NCBI RefSeq assembly: GCF_000377205.1
Contig: NZ_KB897907.1
Location: 248,001-312,000 of the forward strand
Reading direction: 5' to 3'
DNA: 64,000 nucleotides
DNA from: Thioalkalivibrio sp. ALJ3
GTDB taxonomy: Bacteria > Pseudomonadota > Gammaproteobacteria > Ectothiorhodospirales > Ectothiorhodospiraceae
Shown: positions 29,255-38,413 of the stretch, piece after piece
How positions within the stretch are numbered: the stretch's first letter is position 1
Layout: every line of letters begins with the position of its first letter
Notes under the pieces: generated by a model
Told to the model about the DNA's origin: nothing
What the model saw: only the letters and a program-made list of their open reading frames with translations
Databases searched by the model: none
Program-made: the position numbers and the translations under genes

Positions 29255-29590
29255 CGTTGCCCCGCGCCCTGAGGCTGGCCCTGGTTCGGCATCTGGAGTT
29301 TACGGTGCCTTCGACTGACTGCCTGCCTGCGCTCACTCGCGAGCGCGCCGCGCCCGTTTTGATCAACAACTGGCTTTCTTGCTTGCCCAAGAAAGTACCC
29401 GTCGAGGCGCACCCGGATTCCGCCCGGGAACCTTGCTCCAGGGCCCTCGGGCCGGCGGCGCTGAAACTCGCTGCGCCTTCGGCTTCGCTCAGACAGTCAG
29501 CGCCCCCGTTTCTATTTTGAATCGTCCGTCCCGAGGACCCTTCCGCAAGGGGCTTCATACGGGGGGATAAGGTCAAGACAACGGCTGGCC
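29255..29590 (+). repeat. Repeat A, copy of a ~330-bp inverted repeat between lipA and lipB
   Basis: Shares long, interrupted blocks with the reverse complement of 29805-30124: CTGAGGCTGG, CATCTGGAGTTTACG, CTGCCTGCGCT, GGCGGCGCTGAAACTCGCT, CTATTTTGAATCGTCCG and CAAGGGGCT, in the same order. It contains an 8-bp hairpin CTTTCTTG/CAAGAAAG (29374-29395). No convincing coding frame is visible; short open frames here do not resemble any known protein. It starts about 25 bp after lipA. Confidence 0.75.
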
Positions 29591-29690
29591 TGACGTTCGT
29601 GCCAGTGGATGGAGGTGGGTATTCGGACATCTTGGCACGCGCGGCCTGCGGCCCTGGCGTGCCGCGCCCGCAAGCGGGCGCCAGACCCCA

Positions 29691-29779
29691 TGTAGGATGC
29701 GGATGAGCGCAGCGAATCGCATCAGGGGTTACCCCGGCGTTGGAACGGTGCGTTTCGCTGCACTCAACGCACCCTACAG
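29691..29779. repeat. REP-like palindromic pair
   Basis: TGTAGGATGCGGATGAGCGC... on the plus strand (29691) and a related copy on the minus strand ending 29779 whose reverse complement begins TGTAGGGTGCGTTGAGTG. Both continue through GCAGCGAA. Two inverted REP-type units separated by about 24 bp, of the kind widespread between gammaproteobacterial genes. Immediately upstream (29664-29681) is an 8-bp GC hairpin. Confidence 0.65.
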
Positions 29780-29804
29780 CTCGGGATTTAGACAGGTGCA
29801 GGAA

Positions 29805-30124
29805 CACCGGCGGTTTTGACCTACCCTCCCGATATGAGCCCCTTGTGGAGGGCGTGACAGGCCGGACGATTCAAAATAGACACGGGGCGCTGACTGTCTG
29901 AGCGAAGCGAGTTTCAGCGCCGCCGGCCTGGCGCGTCCGGAGCAAGGTCCCCGGGCGAATCCCGGGCGTGTTTCTTGGTTCCTTCTTTGCACGAGCAAAG
30001 AAGCCCGTTTTTGATTAACAACTGGCGAGGCGCGCTGGCGAGACAGCGCAGGCAGGCGGCAGGCCGAAGCCAACGTAAACTCCAGATGTTGAACCAGGCC
30101 CAGCCTCAGGGTACGGGGCAATGA
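29805..30124 (-). repeat. Repeat B, inverted copy of repeat A, overlapping the lipB 3' end
   Basis: Reverse-complement partner of repeat A, with the same block order. Contains a 9-bp hairpin CTTCTTTGC/GCAAAGAAG with a 4-nt loop (29982-30003) at the position of the A hairpin, with a different but still complementary sequence. The block CCCTGAGGCTGG supplies the TGA stop of lipB. Confidence 0.75.
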
Positions 30125-30819
30125 CCCAGCGCCAGCACCCGGACGAGCTCGGGCGGCAAAGACGGTTCATGCCGGATGCTCGCGGCATCGGCGGGAAACA
30201 GCTGTTCGGCGAGATGGGCGAGCAGCTGCTCGCGGACGCGGGTGGCGTCCAGCGGGCCGAGCAGATGCTGCATGGAGGTCGCGGCGAGACCAGGATAGCC
30301 ACAGGGGTTCATGCGCTGAAACGGCGCCAGATTCGGGGCGATGTTCAGCGCCAGCCCATGGATGCTGCGTCCTTGCCGGATGCGCAGGCCCAGCGCCGCA
30401 ATCTTGGCACCGTCGACATACACCCCCGGCGCCTTCTCCCGGCGCTGCGCGTGGATGCCCCATTGCGCGAGCGTATCGATCAGCGCCTGCTCCAGCACCT
30501 CGACCAGGCGCCGGACCCCAACCCCCAGCCGCGGCAGGTCCACCAGCGTGTAGACGACCAGTTGCCCGGGGCCATGCCAGGTCACCTGCCCCCCGCGATC
30601 GATCGCCACCACCGGCGTCGCGCCGGGGTCCAGCAGATGCTCGGGGCGGCCATTACGGCCCTGGGTAAAAACGGGGGGGTGTTCGACGCACCAGAACTCG
30701 TCCGGACGGGTCGCATCGCGCTCCCGGGCCTGGAGCTGCATCGCCTGCCAGACGGGTACATAGGGCTGCACACCCAGCAGACGGACCACGGGCCCGCCGG
30801 GAACGAGCGGGCCGTTCAC
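30106..30819 (-). CDS. lipB: Octanoyltransferase LipB
   Basis: Transfers octanoate from ACP to lipoyl-domain lysines, before LipA. Conserved [34 protein letters not shown] (catalytic Lys) and [11 protein letters not shown], with the catalytic Cys in MNPCGY. 237 residues. The last five codons and the stop lie inside repeat B, so the C-terminus appears to have been set by that element. The start overlaps the stop of the DUF493 gene by 4 nt. Confidence 0.95.
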   Translation of the reverse strand: MNGPLVPGGPVVRLLGVQPYVPVWQAMQLQARERDATRPDEFWCVEHPPVFTQGRNGRPEHLLDPGATPVVAIDRGGQVTWHGPGQLVVYTLVDLPRLGVGVRRLVEVLEQALIDTLAQWGIHAQRREKAPGVYVDGAKIAALGLRIRQGRSIHGLALNIAPNLAPFQRMNPCGYPGLAATSMQHLLGPLDATRVREQLLAHLAEQLFPADAASIRHEPSLPPELVRVLALGHCPVP

Positions 30820-31085
30820 AGGATCATGCGGACCCGGTCACAACGCCCCAGGGCCCGATAAAGGTCATCGAGCTGAGCCTGGCTGGTCGCGGTGAACGTG
30901 ATGGTGATGCCGAGGAAGCGCCCGCCACTGGAGGCGCGTTGCTGGATCACGGCATCGTCGGGGTCCGGCACATGCTCGGCCACGCAGGCCTCCACGGCCT
31001 CCAGGAGTTCCGGGTGGGAGTCCCCCATCACCTTGATCGGAAAGCGGCAGGGGAACTCGATCAGGCTTTCGCGCTTGTCCGTCAT
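30816..31085 (-). CDS. ybeD: YbeD/DUF493-family protein
   Basis: 89 residues with the family's opening [20 protein letters not shown] and a ferredoxin-like fold pattern ([21 protein letters not shown]). Its role is poorly defined; it sits before lipB in many gammaproteobacteria. The start at 31085 is chosen because it forms an ATGA overlap with the dat stop. Confidence 0.88.
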   Translation of the reverse strand: MTDKRESLIEFPCRFPIKVMGDSHPELLEAVEACVAEHVPDPDDAVIQQRASSGGRFLGITITFTATSQAQLDDLYRALGRCDRVRMIL

Positions 31086-31966
31086 GCACACCCCTTGACC
31101 GCCGCTCGGGACTGCCTTGCCGTGGCCTTCTCCTGCTGGTAGGCAGCATGAACCGACTTCCAGGCCGGTCCGGGTGTCCCGAGTCCCACCGGCTGGCCAT
31201 CAAGGCGGCAGACAGGCAGGACCTCCTTTGTGGAACTGGTCAGCCAGATCTCGTCGGCGGCGCGCAACTCGGATTCGGACAGGGCCCGCTCCATGACCTG
31301 AAGGCCGCACTGGGCGGCAAGACGCAGGACCAGGGCCCTTGTCACACCCGGCAACAGCGATGGCGCCAGCGGCGGTGTCACCAGCGTGCCGTCGACCAGC
31401 GCGAACACATTGCTGGCCGCACCCTCGGTCACCTGCCCGTCGTGCAGCAGAATGGCCTCGACCGCATCCTGGTCACGCGCATCCTGGCGCGCAAGCACAT
31501 TCGCCAGGAGCGTCGTGGCCTTGATGTCACAACGGGCCCAGCGCGTGTCGGATCCCGTTACCACCGCAACCCCGGACTGGCGGATCGTGTCCGGCAGTGG
31601 CGCGATCGGGTTCGCCATGGCAAAAACCGTTGGCGCCCCGCTGGCAGGAAAGGCATGGTCACGCGGGGCAACGCCCCGCGTGACTTGCAGATACAGGCCG
31701 AGATCGGCGGCCTCGTCACCCTCGTTGCGCCGGACGAGCTCCTCCAGCATGGCCCGCCACTGGTCGAGCGACAGCGGCGTCTCAAGACGAATGGCGTCCA
31801 GCGAACGCTGCAACCGTTGCAGGTGTTCCCTCAACAGAAACAGCTGCCCGCCGTAGCTGGGGATCACCTCGTAGACCGAGTCCCCGAACAGAAACCCGCG
31901 ATCCAGCGGCGAGATGCGCACGGATTCAAGCGGTATGAACTCGCCATTGAAATACGCAATGCCCAC
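31082..31966 (-). CDS. dat: D-alanine/D-amino-acid transaminase (fold-type IV PLP enzyme)
   Basis: 294 residues. Fold-IV aminotransferase start MGIAYFNGEFIPLESVRISPLDRGFLFGDSVYE; PLP Lys in RCDIKATTLLANVLARQ; TEGAASNVFAL phosphate-binding loop and LPGVTRALVLRLA. Compared with branched-chain transaminase it is short and lacks that family's N-terminal extension; D-amino-acid transaminase (making D-Glu/D-Ala for peptidoglycan) fits its position just after a D,D-carboxypeptidase. 4-amino-4-deoxychorismate lyase is the other close family. Confidence 0.82.
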   Translation of the reverse strand: MGIAYFNGEFIPLESVRISPLDRGFLFGDSVYEVIPSYGGQLFLLREHLQRLQRSLDAIRLETPLSLDQWRAMLEELVRRNEGDEAADLGLYLQVTRGVAPRDHAFPASGAPTVFAMANPIAPLPDTIRQSGVAVVTGSDTRWARCDIKATTLLANVLARQDARDQDAVEAILLHDGQVTEGAASNVFALVDGTLVTPPLAPSLLPGVTRALVLRLAAQCGLQVMERALSESELRAADEIWLTSSTKEVLPVCRLDGQPVGLGTPGPAWKSVHAAYQQEKATARQSRAAVKGCA

Positions 31967-31978
31967 ACTCGCCCCGGC

Positions 31979-33226
31979 TCAGAACGGCCAGACCGAGCGC
32001 AGCGACAGGGCAGCACCGTCCCACAGGCGACGCACCAGGCCGCCCTCCTCGACCTCTTCAAGGGCAACCACGGGCTGTTGCCCGATCAACTCGCCATTCA
32101 GACGGGCATGCACCTCGCCCACTGCGGCCCCTGCGGCCAGCGGCGCTTCCAGCGGCTGATTCAGTTCCATCGTGGCCTCGAGGCCGTCACCACGACCCGG
32201 CGGCACGATCACCCAGAAGTCCTCGGCGACCCCGACGGAAACCTCGCTATTCGTACCGCGATAGACGCGCGGGCTGCCCAGCTGCGTACCCGCCTCGAAC
32301 AAGCGCTGCGGCTCGGTAAAGCGCATGCCCCAGTTGACCAGGGCCTGCGACTCGTTGGCCCGACGAGTACCGCCCTCCTGGTGATTGGAGGCCTCGATGC
32401 CCAGCACCACGGCAACCAGGCGGCGATCGTTGCGCTTCGCCGACGAAACCAGATTGTAGCCAGCCGCGGAGGTCCAGCCTGTCTTCAGGCCATCGAACCC
32501 GGCATCGCGCCACAGCAGCATGTTGCGATTGCTCTGCGAGATGTCGTTGTATTCGAACGAGCGCTCGCTGTAGTAGCCATAAAGGTCAGGGAAATCGCGA
32601 ATCAATGCCCGCGCCAGCAGCGCCATGTCCTGCGCGGAGGTGGACTGCTCCTCGTCGGACGGCAAGCCGTGCGAGTTGGTGAAATACGAGTTCATCATCC
32701 CGAGTTCACGCGCCTGGCTGTTCATCATGTCAACGAACGCGCCCTCGGAACCCGCCACGGCCTCGGCCAGCGCGGTGGAGGCGTCATTCCCGGACTGAAT
32801 AATCATCCCGCGCAGCAGGTCCTCGACCTCCACCTCGTCGCCAACCTCGATGAACATGCGCGATGCGCCCCGCATACCCGTGCGCCAGGCCCGCTCGCTG
32901 ATGGTGACCGTGTCCTCCAGTCCCAAACGCCCGTCACGGATCTCGCCAAACACGACATAGGCCGTCATCAGCTTGGTCAGGCTGGCGGGCTCGCGGTCCA
33001 CATCCGGCTCGCGCGAGGCCAGCAGCAGACCGGAGTCGAAATCCATCAGCGCATAGCTTTTCGCCGTCACGTCAGAGGGCGGGCTCGGGACCCCGCTCGG
33101 CATGCCCCCGCCACTCCCGGGTACCGGCAGTGGTTCGTCCGCAATCACCGGCATTGCGGCAACACACGCAGCCAGGGACAGAGTCATCAGGACGCGGCGG
33201 GCAAACGTATGGAGAGGGGCGGTCAT
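31979..33226 (-). CDS. dacC: D-alanyl-D-alanine carboxypeptidase (PBP5/6 type)
   Basis: A periplasmic penicillin-binding protein trimming pentapeptides. Signal peptide RRVLMTLSLAACVAAMPVIA with cleavage near IADE; active-site SLTK in EPASLTKLMTAYVV, SGN in IIQSGNDAST and KTG in GLKTGWTSAAG. The C-terminal beta-rich domain and an amphipathic end (LRSVWPF) fit membrane anchoring. 415 residues; the start at 33226 has an AGGAGG 12 nt upstream. PBP5 (dacA) and PBP6 (dacC) cannot be separated by reading. Confidence 0.92.
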   Translation of the reverse strand: MTAPLHTFARRVLMTLSLAACVAAMPVIADEPLPVPGSGGGMPSGVPSPPSDVTAKSYALMDFDSGLLLASREPDVDREPASLTKLMTAYVVFGEIRDGRLGLEDTVTISERAWRTGMRGASRMFIEVGDEVEVEDLLRGMIIQSGNDASTALAEAVAGSEGAFVDMMNSQARELGMMNSYFTNSHGLPSDEEQSTSAQDMALLARALIRDFPDLYGYYSERSFEYNDISQSNRNMLLWRDAGFDGLKTGWTSAAGYNLVSSAKRNDRRLVAVVLGIEASNHQEGGTRRANESQALVNWGMRFTEPQRLFEAGTQLGSPRVYRGTNSEVSVGVAEDFWVIVPPGRGDGLEATMELNQPLEAPLAAGAAVGEVHARLNGELIGQQPVVALEEVEEGGLVRRLWDGAALSLRSVWPF

Positions 33227-33333
33227 GGTATTTAGAGGCCTCCTGTAGAGATGGCTAACGATAGCAGACCGAACCCGCGCAGATGAACGCACACAGGCCG
33301 GTCGGCATGAACAAAAGACAAGGAACCGCGGAG

Positions 33334-34338
33334 TCAGTCGTCGACGATGCGATAGTCGACATGGGCGGCCTCCTGCAGGCGCTCGGTTGCCTCCTGCAAC
33401 TCGACCTCTTCCAGCGGACCGATACGCACCCGGTGCAGATCCGCCTGCGCGTCGCGTTCCAGCGTGGAAATCTCGACCGACTCGAACCCCAGGGCCTGCA
33501 GATCCCGCTGAATCTCCTCCGCCGTTCGGCGCTCGGAAAATGCCCCGACCTGTACCCAACGGCCGTTGCTCGCGGGCACCTCCGAGGCATTCGACTCGGT
33601 GGCGGTCGGGGCGTCATCAGACGATGCCGGGGTTGAGCTTGTGTTGACACCCTCGCCAGCATCGGCCAGCTCGATGGGTTCCGGCGCTGGCGAGCGCGGC
33701 TCGGCCACACGAGGAGGGTCCACGTCATCCGGTCCCACTGCACGGATCCGCACCGGCGCCACACCGGCATCGGTCATGTCCAGCCGATGGGCGGCCGCAT
33801 AGGAGAGGTCGATAATGCGGTCGTCCACGAAGGGCCCGCGATCATTAACCCGCACAATCACGCGGCGGTCATTCTCCAGGTTCACGACCTCGACATAGGT
33901 GGGCAGCGGCAGCGTCTTGTGGGCCGCCGTCATCGCGTACATGTCGTAGGGTTCGCCACTGGATGTGCGCCGGCCGTGGAATTTGGTCCCGTACCAGGAG
34001 GCCAGTCCCTCTTCCTCGAACCCGGTGCTGGTACGCAGGGTGCGGTAGCGCTTCCCGAACACTTCGTATTCGGCCGGATTCCCGTAGCGACTCGGAGGCT
34101 CGTCCTTCGGCACGGCATCGGGAATCAGCGCCAGATCCTGCGGGATGTCATCCGGATCCGGATAGGCGTCAAACGCCGCATCGCCCAGCGGGCGGTCCGG
34201 ATCGGCCTTGCGATCGGGGGCGGACGAACAACCCGCCAGCATCAGCGCGCACGACACCGCCAGCGCGGCGGCCGCCGCGCCAAGCCGGCAGCGGTTACTC
34301 GGCAAAGGCCTCGGCCAGCTGGTGGACAGCCATCGCAT
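33334..34338 (-). CDS. rlpA: Septal-ring lipoprotein RlpA (lytic transglycosylase)
   Basis: Signal peptide with lipobox LAGC (Cys about residue 37). A double-psi beta-barrel domain follows: GLASWYGTKFHGRRTSSGEPYDMYAMTAAHKTLP split by the conserved Asp region VRVNDRGPFVDDRIIDLSY. A linker rich in Pro, Glu and Ala leads to a C-terminal SPOR domain that binds denuded glycan strands. 334 residues. The start lies 44 nt inside mltB; no later in-frame start keeps the signal peptide. Confidence 0.93.
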   Translation of the reverse strand: MRWLSTSWPRPLPSNRCRLGAAAAALAVSCALMLAGCSSAPDRKADPDRPLGDAAFDAYPDPDDIPQDLALIPDAVPKDEPPSRYGNPAEYEVFGKRYRTLRTSTGFEEEGLASWYGTKFHGRRTSSGEPYDMYAMTAAHKTLPLPTYVEVVNLENDRRVIVRVNDRGPFVDDRIIDLSYAAAHRLDMTDAGVAPVRIRAVGPDDVDPPRVAEPRSPAPEPIELADAGEGVNTSSTPASSDDAPTATESNASEVPASNGRWVQVGAFSERRTAEEIQRDLQALGFESVEISTLERDAQADLHRVRIGPLEEVELQEATERLQEAAHVDYRIVDD

Positions 34339-35320
34339 ACAGCGGGCTCCGGTTGTAACGCGTGATCACATAGAAATTGGGATACCCCAGATAGTACTCG
34401 TAGCCGTCCTCGCCCTCGAGACGAATAAACGAGTACTTCCCGTCCTCGGCCACGGACTCGTCGGGATAAATGCCGTGCTCGGCAAGTTCGTCGAGGTCGA
34501 AGCGCGCCTGGAAATTGCGGCTGATCAGTTCCTCGTGAGCATCACCCTCGACCCGGGCACGCGCCACCACCGGCTCGCCGGTGCGCCAGCCATGCTCGCG
34601 GAAGTAGTTGGCCACGCTGCCGATCGCATCCGGCCAGGAATTGAGCAGATCGCGGCGGCCATCCCCGTCGAAGTCCACCGCATAGTGGCGATAGCTCGAC
34701 GAGATGAACTGTCCGCGCCCCATGGCTCCGGCGTAGGAACCCCGTGTTTCGCGGACATCCAGATCCTCCTCCTGCACCAGGGTCAGGAACTGGCCCAGCT
34801 CACTGCGGAAGAAATCCGCACGCGGCGGGTAGTCAAAGCCCAGCGTGACCAGCGCGTCGAACACGCGGAAGCCCCCGGTGTTGCGCCCGTAGTTGGTCTC
34901 CACGCCAATGATCGCGGTGATCAGCGCCTGCTCGACACCGAAAGCCTCCTCGGCCCGGGCGAGCGTCTCGGCCTGCTCCTCCATGAAGCGCTCGCCACGC
35001 TCGATGCGCAGGTCGTTCACGAAAATCGGGCGATAGTCCTTCCAGGGTCGCGCCTCGGCGGGCGCCGAGATCAGGTCGAGGATGCGCTGCTGAGGATCGG
35101 CCTCGGCAAACAGGCCCTCCAGTTCGTCGCGATCCATGCCCGCCTCGACTTGTTCGTCGATAAAGGCCTGGACCTCCTCGCGCTCCAGGTAAGGCGGGTC
35201 GCCGGCGCGAAACTCGGACCCCGAGACGTTCGACAGGGAGCAGGCCCCCAGTGACATGATCAAACCGGCCTGCAGGAGGACGGAACGAAGGGTGCCCAGG
35301 GGGCGGAGGTTCAGGGTCAT
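34295..35320 (-). CDS. mltB: Membrane-bound lytic murein transglycosylase B
   Basis: Lipoprotein, lipobox LGAC after MTLNLRPLGTLRSVLLQAG. Catalytic Glu lies in AIIGVETNYGRNTGGFRVFD, and FFRSELGQFL and GSYAGAMGRGQFISSSYRHYAVDFDGDG are the standard MltB signatures. 341 residues (E. coli 361). Start: ATG at 35320, overlapping the rodA TGA by 4 nt. The frame is open much further upstream through rodA, but no start there is plausible. Confidence 0.94.
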   Translation of the reverse strand: MTLNLRPLGTLRSVLLQAGLIMSLGACSLSNVSGSEFRAGDPPYLEREEVQAFIDEQVEAGMDRDELEGLFAEADPQQRILDLISAPAEARPWKDYRPIFVNDLRIERGERFMEEQAETLARAEEAFGVEQALITAIIGVETNYGRNTGGFRVFDALVTLGFDYPPRADFFRSELGQFLTLVQEEDLDVRETRGSYAGAMGRGQFISSSYRHYAVDFDGDGRRDLLNSWPDAIGSVANYFREHGWRTGEPVVARARVEGDAHEELISRNFQARFDLDELAEHGIYPDESVAEDGKYSFIRLEGEDGYEYYLGYPNFYVITRYNRSPLYAMAVHQLAEAFAE

Positions 35321-36435
35321 CGATTCACCAGGCGCTTTTGCGACGCGATGCTCATGAGAATACCGAAGGCGACCATAAGCGTCACCAATGATGTACCGCC
35401 GTAGCTCACCAGCGGAAGCGGCACGCCAACCACGGGCAGAAGCCCCGTCACCATGGCGATATTGACCGCCATGTAGACGGCGAAGGTCAGCGCCAGGCTG
35501 CCGCCCAGCAAACGGGCGAAGCGATCCTGGGCCAGGGCAGAGATCCACAGCCCGCGCGCCACGATCGCAAAATACAGCAACAACAGGAGCGCGACACCGA
35601 TAAACCCGAATTCCTCGGCATATACCGCAAAAATGAAATCCGTGGAACGCTCCGGCAGAAAATCGAGATGCGACTGCGTACCGTTCAACCAGCCCTTGCC
35701 GTACAGCCCGCCGGAGCCGATCGCGATCTTGGACTGGATAATGTGATAGCCCGCCCCCAGCGGATCCGACTCCGGATTGAACAGTGTCAGCACCCGCTGG
35801 CGCTGGTAATCGTGCATCTGTAGCCACAACGCCGGAATCGCGGCGGCCGCGGCCAGCCCGAGCCCGACAAACCAGCGCCAGCTCAGCCCTGCCAGGAAGA
35901 TCACCAGAAAACCCGCGGCGCCTACCAGCATCGCGGTCCCCAGATCCGGCTGACGCATGATCAGGAACACGGGCACCAGGATCAGCGGCACCGTCACCAG
36001 CAGGTCGCGAAAACGCGGGCGATCATTACGCGTCGACAGGTACCACGCGACCATCATTGGCACGGCAAGCTTCATGATCTCCGACGGCTGAAAGCGCATG
36101 AAGCCGAGATCCAGCCAGCGCCTTGCGCCCTTGCCAATCTCGCCCGCCACCATTACCGCCAGCAACAACGCAATTCCGGCCACGAACAGCCACGGCGCCA
36201 GGGACCGCAGGGTACGCACGGGGATTTGCGCGACCATCACCATCGCGGCCACCCCCAGTCCGATACGCATGGTCTGCCGCTCCAGCGCAATCATGCTCTC
36301 GCCGGAGGCACTGAACAGCACTGCCAGACCGACCAGCAGGAGGATGCCAATCAGCACCAGCAGCACGCCATCCAGGCGCAGGCGCCCCAGCAGCCACTGG
36401 CCCAGCGGCATCTCGCGCCCCGTCACGCTGATCAT
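35317..36435 (-). CDS. rodA: RodA, SEDS peptidoglycan glycosyltransferase
   Basis: A multi-pass membrane enzyme polymerising lipid II during cell elongation, working with PBP2. About ten hydrophobic helices; SEDS signatures include ARRWLDLGFMRFQPSEIMKLAVP, GYHIIQSKIAIGSGGLYGKG, FIFAVYAEEFGFIG and GLLPVVGVPLPLVSYGGTSL. 372 residues (E. coli 370). Its ATG overlaps the mrdA stop by 4 nt. Confidence 0.97.
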   Translation of the reverse strand: MISVTGREMPLGQWLLGRLRLDGVLLVLIGILLLVGLAVLFSASGESMIALERQTMRIGLGVAAMVMVAQIPVRTLRSLAPWLFVAGIALLLAVMVAGEIGKGARRWLDLGFMRFQPSEIMKLAVPMMVAWYLSTRNDRPRFRDLLVTVPLILVPVFLIMRQPDLGTAMLVGAAGFLVIFLAGLSWRWFVGLGLAAAAAIPALWLQMHDYQRQRVLTLFNPESDPLGAGYHIIQSKIAIGSGGLYGKGWLNGTQSHLDFLPERSTDFIFAVYAEEFGFIGVALLLLLYFAIVARGLWISALAQDRFARLLGGSLALTFAVYMAVNIAMVTGLLPVVGVPLPLVSYGGTSLVTLMVAFGILMSIASQKRLVNR

Positions 36436-38312
36436 TCGTCCTCCGACACGTCGAGCGTCATTCCAGCATCACCCTTCAGGAAGGCGTCCATCACCTCGCG
36501 GGCCACCGGCGCGGCCACACGACCACCCGACCCCCCATGCTCGACCAGCACGGCCACCGCAATCTGTGGATCATCCGCGGGCGCATAGCCGACGAACAGG
36601 GCGTGATCCCACAGATGCCGGGGCAGCTCGTCCTCATCGTATTCCTCGTCCTGCCCCAGCCCGAAGACCTGCGAAGTGCCGGTCTTGCCCGCGATGCGAT
36701 AATTCGTCGGCGGGCGGCTGCCAATCGAGCCCCAGGCAGTGCCATGCCTCGCATGCACGGCTTCGATCAGCGACTCGTGAATCGTGTCCCAGTGTTCCGG
36801 GGCTGTATGCACCGGCTCGCGGGGTTGCGGCAGCAACCGTTCGAGCTCGCCGTTGCCATTGTCCATCGACTGCAGCAGGCGCGGCTGAATGCGCTGTCCG
36901 CGCCCGGCCAGGGTCGCCGTGAAATCCGCCATCTGCATCGGCGTCGACAGCATGTAGCCCTGGCCAATCGCCGTAATCAGCGTCTCGCCGGGGAACCAGA
37001 CCTGGTCATGTGTGGCCCGCTTCCAGTCGCGGCTTGGAAGGATGCCCGCGCGCTCGCCCGTCGCATCGATACCGACTCGCTGCCCGATGCCGAAGGCCCC
37101 CAGCATCGGCACCATCCGGTCGATCCCCATCGTATGCGCAAGATCGTAAAAATACACGTCGGAGGAGACCGCGATGGCGCGCGACATGTCGACCCAGCCA
37201 TGCCCTTCCCTGCGCCAGTCGCGGTAGCGGCGCTCGTGGCCGGGGATCTGAAAGTATCCGCGCGCGAACATACGCCGATCAGCGGTGGTGATTCCTTCGT
37301 CCAGCGCCGCCAGCCCCACGAGGGGCTTGATCGTGGAGCCCGGCGGGTACTGCCCCGTCAGGGCGCGGTTGAACAACGGGCGCGAAGGATCGGATTGCAG
37401 ATCGGAAAAATCGGCCTGGGAGATCCCGCGCACGAACATCTCGGGATCGAACCCCGGAGCACTGACCAGCGCCAGGACCTCTCCGTTATTGGGATCCAGC
37501 GCGACGATCGCCCCCTCGCGCCCGGCCAGGGAACGATACGCGGCTCGCTGCAGATCCGCGTCGATGGTCAGGGTGAGGTCGGTCCCTGGCTCCGGTGGCG
37601 TTACCGACAGCTCGCGGATGACCCGGCCCTGGGCATTGACCTCCACCTGGCGGTACCCCGGACGACCGTGCAGCAGGTCCTCGTAGTAACGCTCGATGCC
37701 GATCTTGCCAATGTGCGAGCTGCCGGCGTAGGCACGCGGATCGACCCGTGCCAGATCCTGCTGGTTGATGCGCCCCACATAGCCGACCACATGAGAAAAT
37801 TCCTTGCCGAGCGGATAGAAGCGCATCGGGCGGGCCTCAATCTCCACGCCCGGCAACTCGTGTCGCGATACCGCGATCCTGGCCACCGTGGTGTCATCGA
37901 GACCAGCCTTGAGCAGGACCGGCTGAAAGGGGCGACGCTGACGAACACCGCGACGGAAGCGTTCGACGTCCGCCTCCGACAGCTCGACAAAATCGTGCAG
38001 CCGCTCCAGGAGTTCGTCCAGGTCACCGGCCTGCTCGACCGTCACTTCCAGCTGGTAGGAGGCGCGGTTGCCCGCCAGCAACTGACCATTGCGATCCCGG
38101 ATCACGCCACGGCTGGGCGCAATCGGCTCCACCCGCAGGCGGTTGTTTTCCGACAGCGTGGTGAAATGAGAATGCGCGCCGACCTGGAGCCCCGACAGGC
38201 GCCAGCCGATCAGCAGCAGGACTGCGGCAAGCAGAACCAGCGCCAGCAGGATCCGTACGACAAACCGCTGCTGGTCCTGTTGTTCCTGCCCGTAATCATC
38301 GCGCCTGGCCAT
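36432..38312 (-). CDS. mrdA: Penicillin-binding protein 2 (elongation transpeptidase)
   Basis: A class B PBP, 626 residues (E. coli 633). One N-terminal membrane helix (FVVRILLALVLLAAVLLLIG), a pedestal domain with NRLRVEPIAPSRGVIRDRNG, and a transpeptidase domain with SxxK in GSTIKPLVGL and KTG in AGKTGTSQVF. It is the first gene of the mrdA-rodA-mltB-rlpA elongation operon, all joined by overlaps. Confidence 0.97.
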   Translation of the reverse strand: MARRDDYGQEQQDQQRFVVRILLALVLLAAVLLLIGWRLSGLQVGAHSHFTTLSENNRLRVEPIAPSRGVIRDRNGQLLAGNRASYQLEVTVEQAGDLDELLERLHDFVELSEADVERFRRGVRQRRPFQPVLLKAGLDDTTVARIAVSRHELPGVEIEARPMRFYPLGKEFSHVVGYVGRINQQDLARVDPRAYAGSSHIGKIGIERYYEDLLHGRPGYRQVEVNAQGRVIRELSVTPPEPGTDLTLTIDADLQRAAYRSLAGREGAIVALDPNNGEVLALVSAPGFDPEMFVRGISQADFSDLQSDPSRPLFNRALTGQYPPGSTIKPLVGLAALDEGITTADRRMFARGYFQIPGHERRYRDWRREGHGWVDMSRAIAVSSDVYFYDLAHTMGIDRMVPMLGAFGIGQRVGIDATGERAGILPSRDWKRATHDQVWFPGETLITAIGQGYMLSTPMQMADFTATLAGRGQRIQPRLLQSMDNGNGELERLLPQPREPVHTAPEHWDTIHESLIEAVHARHGTAWGSIGSRPPTNYRIAGKTGTSQVFGLGQDEEYDEDELPRHLWDHALFVGYAPADDPQIAVAVLVEHGGSGGRVAAPVAREVMDAFLKGDAGMTLDVSEDE

Positions 38313-38413
38313 ATTAGAGAACCGCCGCCACCCGCGACGCAGACACGGCCGCTGGGCATACCGACAAAAAAGGGGCCATCCGCGCCACGCGCCGCAGCCG
38401 GGCCGCTACCGCG

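Noticed and set aside
29187-29807. Short open frames in the lipA-lipB island, including a 206-codon minus-strand frame.
   Set aside because: They cross repeat A and the REP pair, have no ribosome-binding site or family resemblance, and copies are broken differently in A and B.
31148-33235. A 695-codon open frame on the plus strand across dat and dac.
   Set aside because: Same high-GC shadow effect; the minus-strand genes carry complete active sites.
38368-38413. T6 run after ppa as an intrinsic terminator.
   Set aside because: The sequence before the T-run has no clear continuous stem, only short GC palindromes.
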